A stretch of 64,000 nt of DNA from Desulfovibrio desulfuricans DSM 642 (GTDB lineage: Bacteria > Desulfobacterota > Desulfovibrionia > Desulfovibrionales > Desulfovibrionaceae): positions 1 through 64,000 of the forward strand of contig NZ_ATUZ01000014.1 in assembly GCF_000420465.1 (NCBI RefSeq). Direction: 5' to 3'. Below the pieces are notes generated by a model that saw nothing but the letters and a program-made list of their open reading frames with translations, made no database searches and had not been told where the DNA came from. The first letter of the stretch is position 1; every line of letters starts with the position of its first letter. Below, piece by piece: positions 56,892-64,000 of the stretch. The translations under genes and the position numbers were made by a program.

Positions 56892-58132
56892 TGCGTGTTC
56901 TGCTTATTGCCCTGCAACAGACCACTGACGGCCCCGCCTCACCCGAAGAGCAACGCCACTGGACAGAACAGGGCGCGCCCATGCGCCTTGCCCGGCTGGA
57001 AGAAGACCACGCGCTGGCCCTGACCTGCGCCATGCGCGACGGCGGCAGGCTGGCCCCCATGCTGCTGTGCCAGAAGAATTCACGCCTGCACCGCCGCGCC
57101 GCCGCGCTGAACCTGCCCATACTCACGGCAGGCGGGCCAATGGATTTCATGCGCCTGTGGCTCTGGCAGCGCAAGCACAAGCACTTGCTGGTGCAGACTT
57201 TTGGAGAAAGCGGCATGGCCATTGGCCGCCGGGTGCTGACCATGCGTCCCCCGTCCTCCACCCTTTTGAGCCATGCATTTCTGCTGCGCGCGCCGCGCCC
57301 GGAAGTCTGCTTTGGCAAGGGAATGCTGGCAGCCCACAAAATACTCTGCGGCTCCAGCTATGTGCGCGACCGCATTGCCAAAGCCAGCGGCATCACCGAG
57401 GGCGAAACGGCGTGGCGCGGCCCCAAAAAACGCGCGCTGCCCCTGACGGACGACACGCTCACACTGGCAGCGCCGGGCATGAGCATTGAAGGTTTCGAGC
57501 CTGCGCCCGAATGGCCCGCAGAACCAACAGAAGGCCAGCGTTTTGTTTTTTGCATGGGCGATGCCCTCACGCCCCGCTCGGGCGCGCATATTGTCATCCG
57601 GGCCATGGCCGCCATCTGGCAACGCCGCGATTTGCCCGCATGGGAAGTACGCGCCGCCGGGGGTGGACCCCGCTTTCAGGAAGTACTGGACGAGGCGGAA
57701 TCGCTGGGTGTGCAGTCGCGCTTGTGCCTGCTCAACGAGCAAAGCCTGCCGCACCTGCTGCGCACCTGCCATGCATGGATAGCGCCCGGCTCCGCGCCCG
57801 ACGAACTGCCGGAAACACTCGGGGCTGGGCAGGCGGCTCAAACGCCCGTCATCTGCGGACAGAGCGCCCTGCATGAGCAGCGGCTTGCCGCCGCCCCCGA
57901 TGCCGCCTGCATGTTTGAAGAAAACAATCCGCAGTCGCTGGCCGAATGCATGATAAACGTCATGACAGACGCAGCCCAGCGCCGCCGTATTGTGGAAGCG
58001 GGCAACGCATTGCGGCCCGGCCTGAGCCATGAATCCTTTGCCCTTGCAACCTGCACCCGGCACGAAGGCTGGTGCAGCCAGCTTGGCTGGCTTGAAAAAA
58101 ACAGCCCGCCGCAAGCCCCAGTGCAGTCATAA
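56891..58132 (+). CDS. GT4-like glycosyltransferase of unknown substrate
   Basis: A 413-residue protein. The C-terminal half follows the GT4/GT-B pattern: GDALTPRSGAHIVIRAMA, VRAAGGGPRF, LLRTCHAWIAPG and ALGAGQ-type positions (here ETLGAGQAAQTPVICGQ). The N-terminal half is less conserved. Acceptor and donor are unknown. Translationally coupled to the aminotransferase. Confidence 0.6.
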   Translation: MRVLLIALQQTTDGPASPEEQRHWTEQGAPMRLARLEEDHALALTCAMRDGGRLAPMLLCQKNSRLHRRAAALNLPILTAGGPMDFMRLWLWQRKHKHLLVQTFGESGMAIGRRVLTMRPPSSTLLSHAFLLRAPRPEVCFGKGMLAAHKILCGSSYVRDRIAKASGITEGETAWRGPKKRALPLTDDTLTLAAPGMSIEGFEPAPEWPAEPTEGQRFVFCMGDALTPRSGAHIVIRAMAAIWQRRDLPAWEVRAAGGGPRFQEVLDEAESLGVQSRLCLLNEQSLPHLLRTCHAWIAPGSAPDELPETLGAGQAAQTPVICGQSALHEQRLAAAPDAACMFEENNPQSLAECMINVMTDAAQRRRIVEAGNALRPGLSHESFALATCTRHEGWCSQLGWLEKNSPPQAPVQS

Positions 58133-58222
58133 ACAGCCAGCTATCATCAGCGCGCCCCGCGCCAGTGGCAGCAGCATGCCGCCTGAACGTGGGACAATAC
58201 CGCAAACACATACAGGAACCGT

Positions 58223-59131
58223 ATGAAATGTAAAATCTGCAAAGCCGAGGCCGTGGTGGCTCTGCGCAGCCACAACGCCGCCTTTTGCCCCGACTGTTAC
58301 AAGGATTTTTTTGCCCGCCAGGTGGAACGCGGCATTGAAGGCCAAAAGCTGTTTACCCGCGATGAGCGTGTGCTGGTGGCCCTTTCTGGCGGCAAGGATT
58401 CGCTGGCGCTCATGCTTGAGCTCTCCCGTCAGGGATACAACGTAACCGGTCTGCACATTGATCTGGATATTCCGGTTTCTTCCGCTGCGGCGCGCGGCGT
58501 GGTTGAACGCTTCTGCGCCAAGCACGGCCTCAAGCTGATGGTCAAGGAAATGGCCGCAGAAGGCCTGTCCATTCCGCTGGTCAAAGAAAGGCTGCACCGA
58601 CCCATCTGCTCGGCCTGCGGCAAGATCAAGCGTCATTTCTTCAACAAGGTCGCTCTGGACGAAGGCTTTGACGCCCTCGCAACCGGGCATAACCTGGACG
58701 ATGAAGTGGCCCGTCTTTTCAGCAACACCCTGCGCTGGGATACCTCGTATCTTTCAGATCAGGGGCCACGGCTGGAGAGCGAACACGGCTTTTCGCGCAA
58801 GGTTAAGCCCCTGTGGCGGCTTTCGGAATTTGAAACGGCCAACTACGCCTTTCTTATGGGCATAGAAAACCACTACGCCCCCTGCCCGTACAGCCCCGGC
58901 GCGAGCTTCACCACGCTCAAGGGTCTGATGCAGAACCTCGAGGCCGCCATGCCTGGCCGCAAGCTGGATTTCTATCAGGGTTTTCTCGCGCGCGGGCGGC
59001 CCGTCTTTGCCCGCCGTGAGGCGGAGGAAGGCCTGGAGTTGGCCCCGTGCACGGAATGCGGCTATCCCACATCCTCCGGCGACCGTTGCGGCGTGTGCCG
59101 CATCCGCGCCGCCCTGCTTGACGAGGGCTAG
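58223..59131 (+). CDS. tRNA 2-thiolation enzyme, TtuA/NcsA family
   Basis: A 302-residue PP-loop ATPase. It has an N-terminal zinc-ribbon (CKICKAEAV.. with CPDC), the PP-loop VALSGGKDSLALML near 54, an iron-sulfur/active CSACGKIKR near 131, GHNLDDEVA, and a C-terminal zinc-ribbon (CTECGYPT..CGVC). This is the TIGR00269 layout, which makes 2-thiouridine in tRNA using a sulfur carrier. AGGA precedes the start. Confidence 0.85.
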   Translation: MKCKICKAEAVVALRSHNAAFCPDCYKDFFARQVERGIEGQKLFTRDERVLVALSGGKDSLALMLELSRQGYNVTGLHIDLDIPVSSAAARGVVERFCAKHGLKLMVKEMAAEGLSIPLVKERLHRPICSACGKIKRHFFNKVALDEGFDALATGHNLDDEVARLFSNTLRWDTSYLSDQGPRLESEHGFSRKVKPLWRLSEFETANYAFLMGIENHYAPCPYSPGASFTTLKGLMQNLEAAMPGRKLDFYQGFLARGRPVFARREAEEGLELAPCTECGYPTSSGDRCGVCRIRAALLDEG

Positions 59132-59146
59132 AAAGAACATCACTTT

Positions 59147-59184
59147 GTGCAAAACGGCCCGGCATCTGCCGGGCCGTTTTGCAC
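59147..59184. terminator. Bidirectional terminator between TtuA and fabF
   Basis: A perfect 17-bp stem (59147-59163 with 59168-59184) with loop ATCT. The A/T-rich flanks of the GC core serve as T-tracts in both directions. Confidence 0.9.
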
Positions 59185-59196
59185 GTTTACTACCGT

Positions 59197-60429
59197 CTAT
59201 TCTTCATATTTCCTGAAGACGAGCGAAGCGTTATGCCCCCCAAAACCAAAAGAGTTGGAGAGCGCATAACAGGTGGATGTTTGCTCGGCCCGGTTGCAAA
59301 TGTGCGGAACATCGCAGTCCGCATCGGGTGCATCCAGATTTATTGTCGGCGGCAACAGACCATGCCGCAAAGCCTCAAGAGTAATGATGGCTTCAATGCC
59401 GCCAGCCGCCCCAAACAGATGCCCTGTCATGGACTTAGTGGCGCTGACCTTTACCGGTTTAAGGCTGTCGCCAAAAACGCTCCTGATTGCTGCGGCTTCA
59501 GATCGGTCGCCTTCCTTTGTCCCTGTGGCGTGAGCATTGATGTAGCCAATTTCTGCCACGGAAGCGCCAGACTGGCGTATGGCGATTTCCATGGCCCGCG
59601 CTCCGCCCTGAAAGTCTGGCGATGTGATATGTCCCGCATCGCACGTTGCTCCGTACCCAACCACCTCGCCAAGGATTGTCGCCTGACGGCGGCGGGCATG
59701 TTCCTCTTCCTCCAGCAGCAACACAGCAGCGCCCTCAGCCATGACAAAGCCGTCACGCCCGCTGTCAAAAGGACGGCTGGCCTGCTCCGGCACATCGTTG
59801 CGGGTTGAAAGAGCCTTCATGCTGGAAAAACCCGCCAGCAAAAACGGTTGAATACCCGCATCGCTTCCGCCTGCCAGCATGACATCCGCCTGCCCGTGGG
59901 CGATGCTCAAAAATGCCTCGCCGATGGCATTGTTGGCAGTGGCGCAAGCGGACACAGGCGCATAGTTCGCCCCTTTAAAGCCCGTTCTGATAGCAACCAC
60001 GCCCGAAGCCATGTTGACGATCATCATGGGAATCATGAAAGGCGAAACCCGCCGTGCGCCCTTGGCCAGAAATGCTTCATGATTTTTCATGATCGTTTCT
60101 ATGCCGCCGATGCCAGAACCCACATAAACCCCGGCGCGTTCCGGATCCCAATCGGCACCTTCCAGACCAGACATTTCAACGGCCTGCAAGGCAGCAACAA
60201 CGGCAAACTGGATATATTTGTCGTATTTTCTTGCGTCCTTTGCGCAAAAATATGTCTCTGCCGAAAAATCGTCCACCTTCCCGGCGATCCTCACCGGGGA
60301 TTCATCAAACACAGAATCGTCCATATACCTGATGCCGGATTTTCCGGAGCTGATGTTCTTCCACATGGTTTCAGGGTCGTTTCCTGAAGAAGAGATAACC
60401 CCAAAGCCTGTTACAACTACTTTACGCAT
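59197..60429 (-). CDS. fabF: Beta-ketoacyl-ACP synthase II
   Basis: A 410-residue condensing enzyme for fatty acid elongation. It has the nucleophile Cys in VSACATANN (about 160-168), the catalytic His in INAHATGTKEGD and GHLFGAAGG, and the GFGGHNAS C-terminal motif. AGGAG precedes the ATG. It follows a MarR regulator on the same strand. It is not inside a fab cluster, so it may be a specialised or accessory KAS II. Confidence 0.93.
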   Translation of the reverse strand: MRKVVVTGFGVISSSGNDPETMWKNISSGKSGIRYMDDSVFDESPVRIAGKVDDFSAETYFCAKDARKYDKYIQFAVVAALQAVEMSGLEGADWDPERAGVYVGSGIGGIETIMKNHEAFLAKGARRVSPFMIPMMIVNMASGVVAIRTGFKGANYAPVSACATANNAIGEAFLSIAHGQADVMLAGGSDAGIQPFLLAGFSSMKALSTRNDVPEQASRPFDSGRDGFVMAEGAAVLLLEEEEHARRRQATILGEVVGYGATCDAGHITSPDFQGGARAMEIAIRQSGASVAEIGYINAHATGTKEGDRSEAAAIRSVFGDSLKPVKVSATKSMTGHLFGAAGGIEAIITLEALRHGLLPPTINLDAPDADCDVPHICNRAEQTSTCYALSNSFGFGGHNASLVFRKYEE

Positions 60430-60454
60430 GGCGTCTCCTGGCCTGTTAATTTAT

Positions 60455-60466
60455 ATGTATATACAT
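60455..60466. promoter_or_regulatory. Palindromic operator in front of fabF
   Basis: ATGTATATACAT is a perfect 12-bp palindrome, 25 bases before the fabF ATG. The core matches the palindrome in front of marR (60961-60974), which makes MarR binding at both sites likely. Confidence 0.6.
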
Positions 60467-60514
60467 GAATATAACTGCACAAAGCCCAAAAACTCGCAAA
60501 AATTGCAGCATGCG

Positions 60515-60943
60515 CTAGGCGCTGTCCTTTTCTGCAATCCCGGAAACCTTGAGCAACAGTCGCAACAACTCCTGGACATCATCGTCCCCCATTTCTGAAA
60601 TCATAAGCTGCTGCGCCTCTTCCCAATGAGGGTGAGCTTCCTTGAGACTGTCTGCACCAAGGGCCGTCAACTGCATGATCTTTTTGCGGGAATCCGTCGG
60701 GCCTGGGGCACTCGCAACAAAACCCATTTTTTCCAGCTTTTCCACATTTCTGGTCACGGTTGTCTGGTCAATGCCCAAAACCCGGCCAATCTCCGTTATC
60801 GAAGGCTCCTCCAGACCTGCAATCGCCCGCAGCAAACCATACTGGGTGATACGCATTCCGTTGCGCGCCAGAAACTTGCCGTAAAGCTGGTTGAGTTGCC
60901 GATCCGCCTTTCGGATTTGGAGAAAAAGACAAGGCAGTTGCAT
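60515..60943 (-). CDS. MarR-family transcriptional regulator
   Basis: A 142-residue winged-helix regulator. The DNA-binding part has SITEIGRVLGIDQTTVTRNVEKLEKMGFV followed by the wing arginines (PGPTDSRKK). It probably represses itself and fabF through the matching palindromes. The ligand is unknown; MarR proteins next to fatty-acid genes (FabT type) respond to acyl-ACP, which is only an analogy here. Confidence 0.9.
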   Translation of the reverse strand: MQLPCLFLQIRKADRQLNQLYGKFLARNGMRITQYGLLRAIAGLEEPSITEIGRVLGIDQTTVTRNVEKLEKMGFVASAPGPTDSRKKIMQLTALGADSLKEAHPHWEEAQQLMISEMGDDDVQELLRLLLKVSGIAEKDSA

Positions 60944-60960
60944 GGGTGCTCCGCGTTTTC

Positions 60961-61000
60961 ATGTATGTACATACTTTATTCGATGCACGACCCATGTCAA
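60961..61000 (-). promoter_or_regulatory. marR promoter overlapping a palindromic operator
   Basis: On the minus strand TTGACA (61000-60995), a 16-base spacer and TAAAGT (60978-60973) form a good promoter. GTATGTACATAC (60963-60974), a perfect palindrome, covers the end of the -10 box and the likely start site, the position for autorepression. Confidence 0.65.
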
Positions 61001-61015
61001 TACCAACCAATGCGC

Positions 61016-61048
61016 TTGACTTCGTCATAATTTGAAAATAGATTTCAA
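61016..61048 (+). promoter_or_regulatory. feoB promoter with Fur-type box
   Basis: TTGACT (61016-61021), a 17-base spacer and TAGATT (61039-61044) form the promoter. TTGAAA-N5-TTTCAA (61032-61048) overlaps the -10 and resembles Fur boxes with TTGAAAAT..TTTTCAA. It suggests iron repression of feoB. Only 15 bases separate it from the divergent marR -35. Confidence 0.65.
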
Positions 61049-61107
61049 TTCCATTCAAATTGAGCCACCCCGGCTGTTCCGGTGCGGCGATGACAGGAGC
61101 GCACAGC

Positions 61108-63420
61108 ATGCCGGAATCTCTTTACGCCGTCGCCGGGGCGCGTGGCGGCAATGCCCGTACGCTCATCGGCGGTCTGGCCTATTCCCTGCGGCTTGCCATC
61201 GCTGGCAATCCCAACTGCGGCAAGACCACAGTTTTCAATGCCCTCACAGGCGCGCACCAGCATGTGGGCAACTACAGCGGCGTGACTGTTGAAAAAAAAG
61301 AGGGCTTTATCCGCCACGAAGGGCAGGAGATCATCCTTGTGGATCTGCCCGGCGCGTATTCGCTTTCCGCCTATTCGCAGGAGGAGGTGGTGGCGCGCAA
61401 CGTGCTGCTGGGCGGCGCGGTGCAGGCGGTCATCAACGTTGTGGACGCGGGCATTCTGGAGCGCGGGCTGTTGCTCACGGCCCAGTTGCGCGAGATGGGC
61501 CTGCCTGTGGTCATTGCCTGCAACATGATGGATGAAGCCCGGGCGGCGGGCATCAGCATTGACTTTTTGCGCCTGTCGGAACTCATGGGGGCCATCGCCG
61601 TGCCCACGGTCGGCACCTCGGGCAATGGCCTGCGCGAGGCCCTTTCTGCGGCGCGGCAGGTTGCCCTTGATGCAGAAAACAGCAGCCAGCAGCATGGCAT
61701 TCCCGCAGCTTCGCCCAGCGAAATCCACAGTTCTGCCCTGCACATAAGCTACGGCCCCCTGCTCGACCCGATACTGGAAACCATGGAAAAACGCATTGCG
61801 GAAAGCCAGGGCATGGCATCCTCGCCCTATGCCCACTGTGAGCCGCGCTGGCTGGCCCTGAGCCTGCTCCAGGATGATGCGGAAGCCGTGGCGGCCTTGC
61901 AGGCGGCGGATGCAGACCTTGCGGCCGACATGGCCCAGGTTTGCCGCTTTGTGCAGGAAGAACTGGGCAGCATTGGCCGCGATGCGGAAGGCTTGATAGC
62001 AGACGGACACAGCGCCTTTGTGCGCAAAATTGCCGCCGCCTGCGTTGTTAAAACCGGCAAGCGCCACCGCCTTAGCCTCTCGGACAGGCTCGACCGCGTA
62101 CTGGCCCACGCGGTGTGGGGCGCGCTGATCATGCTTGGCGTGCTTTACGCCATGTTTCAGGTCACCATTGTTTTAGGCTCCTACCCGCAGGGCTGGCTGG
62201 AGGGTGGGTTCAGCGCGCTGGCTGGCGCGGTGCGGGGCACACTGCCCGAGGGTCTGCTCTCCTCCCTGCTGGTGGACGGCGTGATCGCGGGCGTTGGCGG
62301 AGTGCTCAGTTTTGTGCCGCTGGTACTTATCATGTTTGCGCTCATCTCCATTGTGGAAGACAGCGGCTACATGGCGCGCATGGCCTATATTGCCGACCGA
62401 GTGTTCCAGTTTTTCGGCCTGCACGGCGCCTCGGTGATGCCCTATATCATTTCCGGCGGCATTGCAGGGGGCTGCGCCATCCCCGGCGTCATGGCTACCC
62501 GCACCATGCGCAGCCCCAAGGAAAAACTGGCAACCATGCTCACCCTGCCCTACATGGCCTGCGGGGCCAAACTGCCCGTGTATCTGCTTCTGGTGGGCAC
62601 GTTTTTTCCTCACAATGCCGCCAACATCATGTTTGCCATCATCATGCTCTCGTGGGTGCTGGCCTTTTGCGTGGCTCTGCTGCTGCGCAGAACCGTCTTG
62701 CGCGGCGAAGCGACGCCCCTGGTCATGGAAATGCCGCCCTACCGCATGCCCACAGTGCGCGGCATCTGCATACATTGCTGGGAGCGCACCTGGATGTACC
62801 TCAAAAAGGCGGGCACGGTGCTTGTGCCGCTGTCCATGCTCATTTGGGCGGCCATGACCTTTCCGGCCCTTGATCCGCAAACGGCCCTGCCCTTTGAAAA
62901 CGAAATCGCCCGCCTGAGCGCGGGACTTGAGCGAGAAGACCTGCCTGCGGAAGCGCGCGCCAGTCAGGAAGAAGCCCTTGCAAAAGTGCAGGAGAAACTG
63001 GATGCCGAGCGCCTGCGGCACACCCTTGCCGGGAGCCTTGGCACATGGTTTGAAGGCGCAACATCCTACGCGGGTTTCAGCTGGCGCACCGATGTGGCTC
63101 TTATCGGCGGCATTGCAGCCAAGGAGGCCATCATTTCCACACTGGGCACTGCCTACGCCCTTGGGGAGCAAGACCCGGAAGACCCGGCCTCTCTGGCGGA
63201 GCTGCTGCGCGCCGACCCAACGTGGAATCAGGGCACTGCCCTGGCTCTGCTTGTTTTTGTCATGCTGTATGCCCCCTGCTTTGTCACTCTGGTTGTCATC
63301 CGGCAGGAGTCGGGAAGCTGGAAGTGGGTGGCATTCAGCATAGCCTTCAATACACTGCTGGCCTTTGGCATGGCCGTGGGCGTGTATCAGACGTACCGCT
63401 TTTTCTGGATGGACGCATGA
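61108..63420 (+). CDS. feoB: Ferrous iron transporter FeoB
   Basis: About 770 residues. An N-terminal G domain (GNPNCGKTT, DLPGAYSLSAYSQEE, CNMMDE) is followed by a helical GDI-like region and a membrane domain with two Gate segments and CAIPGVMATRTM. It takes up Fe(II) across the inner membrane. The start at 61108 has AGGAG 8 bases upstream; ATGs at 61060 and 61090 are less likely. No feoA lies beside it. The stop codon overlaps the next gene. Confidence 0.95.
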   Translation: MPESLYAVAGARGGNARTLIGGLAYSLRLAIAGNPNCGKTTVFNALTGAHQHVGNYSGVTVEKKEGFIRHEGQEIILVDLPGAYSLSAYSQEEVVARNVLLGGAVQAVINVVDAGILERGLLLTAQLREMGLPVVIACNMMDEARAAGISIDFLRLSELMGAIAVPTVGTSGNGLREALSAARQVALDAENSSQQHGIPAASPSEIHSSALHISYGPLLDPILETMEKRIAESQGMASSPYAHCEPRWLALSLLQDDAEAVAALQAADADLAADMAQVCRFVQEELGSIGRDAEGLIADGHSAFVRKIAAACVVKTGKRHRLSLSDRLDRVLAHAVWGALIMLGVLYAMFQVTIVLGSYPQGWLEGGFSALAGAVRGTLPEGLLSSLLVDGVIAGVGGVLSFVPLVLIMFALISIVEDSGYMARMAYIADRVFQFFGLHGASVMPYIISGGIAGGCAIPGVMATRTMRSPKEKLATMLTLPYMACGAKLPVYLLLVGTFFPHNAANIMFAIIMLSWVLAFCVALLLRRTVLRGEATPLVMEMPPYRMPTVRGICIHCWERTWMYLKKAGTVLVPLSMLIWAAMTFPALDPQTALPFENEIARLSAGLEREDLPAEARASQEEALAKVQEKLDAERLRHTLAGSLGTWFEGATSYAGFSWRTDVALIGGIAAKEAIISTLGTAYALGEQDPEDPASLAELLRADPTWNQGTALALLVFVMLYAPCFVTLVVIRQESGSWKWVAFSIAFNTLLAFGMAVGVYQTYRFFWMDA

Positions 63421-64000
63421 TGATCAGACGTACAGGGCGCGCACCCGGCATGAACATACGCGCATATGTTGCCTTGGGGCTCACGGTGATGGCCCTGCTT
63501 TTTACTGCCAGCTTTTTCTATTTTATGAGCATGGCGCGCGAGGTCAGCGTGTCCGGCACCCGAACCTACGGGCTTTTCATGACGCTGACCGAGAGCGACA
63601 AACTGACCGACAGCCGCAATATGGCGCGCCTGCGAGGCGCAGAATCCGCACTGGCGGCCTTGCCCTCACTGACCGCAAAGCCAGCGGAGCCGGGGGCCAG
63701 CGCCGCGCTGGCGGAGCTTTCCGCCGCCATAGCGGAACTGGCAACGGCACAGCCCGTAACTGATGACATGCTGCTGCAACTGCGCCGCACGGCTACCCTT
63801 GCGCACGAATTTGAAAACCGCCTGCTCGTGGGCTTTCTACTGCTGGGCACCGGGCTGGCCCTGTTGTTCGGCCTGCTGCGTCTGCATCTTGCACGCCCGC
63901 TGCAAAACATCATGGTCTTTCTCAACCAGTTGGGCACAGGTTCCGCCAGCCAGCCGCCCAAACACAGTTTTATCACCGAACTGCGCAACATATCGGCAGC
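63417..64000 (+). CDS. Membrane sensor protein, N-terminal part (cut by the window edge)
   Basis: An open frame from 63417 to the right end (194 codons seen, no stop). It has a first membrane helix (about 15-37), a periplasmic loop of about 95 residues rich in Ala/Leu/Glu helices, a second membrane helix (about 135-157), then LARPLQNIMVFLNQL, which resembles the start of a HAMP domain. It looks like a sensor histidine kinase or chemoreceptor. Its start ATG overlaps the feoB stop (ATGATGA). The catalytic part is outside the window. An internal ATG at 63450 is an alternative start. Confidence 0.75.
   Translation, partial: MMIRRTGRAPGMNIRAYVALGLTVMALLFTASFFYFMSMAREVSVSGTRTYGLFMTLTESDKLTDSRNMARLRGAESALAALPSLTAKPAEPGASAALAELSAAIAELATAQPVTDDMLLQLRRTATLAHEFENRLLVGFLLLGTGLALLFGLLRLHLARPLQNIMVFLNQLGTGSASQPPKHSFITELRNISA

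Noticed and set aside
61032..61292. Possible feoA before feoB
   Set aside because: The short frame overlaps the feoB G domain in another phase and has no FeoA pattern.

Overview
The window looks like chromosome from a sulfate-reducing bacterium of the Desulfovibrio group (Desulfovibrionaceae). The main evidence is a complete aprBA-qmoABC-qmoD set for the last cytoplasmic steps before sulfite, an HdrCBA-Flx electron-transfer operon, F0 ATP synthase genes next to rex, and moderately GC-rich, densely packed genes. I assign it from gene content only and cannot name a species. I see no prophage, insertion sequence, CRISPR array, rRNA or tRNA. The window is core metabolism with a few odd islands.

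Layout: 1-8.7 kb (minus strand): qmoD, qmoC, qmoB, qmoA, aprA, aprB, read from aprB leftwards, with two hairpins between aprA and qmoA. 9.2-16.8 kb: a chorismate-mutase/EPSP-synthase-like fusion protein, a small lipoprotein, an aminotransferase, a rhodanese, a flagellar hook protein with a sigma-54 promoter, aroE and aroQ. 16.9-23.9 kb: the hdrCBA-flx operon. 24-30.6 kb: a two-domain HdeA-like periplasmic protein, an AEC transporter, ilvD, a flippase and a solitary flagellin-like gene in AT-richer DNA. 30.9-34.3 kb (minus): rplU-rpmA-obgE-proB. 34.5-41.2 kb: a 23S rRNA methyltransferase, the F0 genes (two small membrane proteins, atpB, atpE), rex, cobS and a nitroreductase. 41.2-45.7 kb (minus): a glycosyltransferase, a cobyrinate diamide synthase and a stand-alone AICAR transformylase. 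46-59 kb (plus, except one minus-strand gene at 51.96-52.44 kb): a small unknown gene, purA, holB, a two-solute-binding-domain diguanylate cyclase, a YdcZ-like protein, asnS, asd, a class IV aminotransferase, a glycosyltransferase and a tRNA-thiolation enzyme. 59.2-64 kb: fabF and a MarR regulator (minus), divergent from feoB, which overlaps the start of a membrane sensor cut by the window edge.

How the genes fit together: AprBA reduces APS to sulfite and AMP, and QmoABC is the membrane link that feeds it electrons from menaquinol. HdrCBA-Flx is the soluble counterpart, expected to couple NADH, ferredoxin and a thiol/disulfide pair. F0 subunits and the NADH-sensing repressor Rex tie energy conservation to redox state. 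Several biosynthetic genes (aro, ilv, pro, pur, asd, asn) are ordinary housekeeping.

The most unusual features are: the fabF-marR pair with matching palindromes in front of both genes, back to back with a Fur-type site on the feoB promoter; an EPSP-synthase-like protein that seems to have lost its catalytic residues; a sigma-54 promoter whose transcript would start inside the preceding terminator; a duplicated near-palindrome around the rex promoter; an attenuator-like hairpin in front of qmoA; and the flagellin-like orphan. None is proven to be a new system. The start codons given are my choices from ribosome binding sites.
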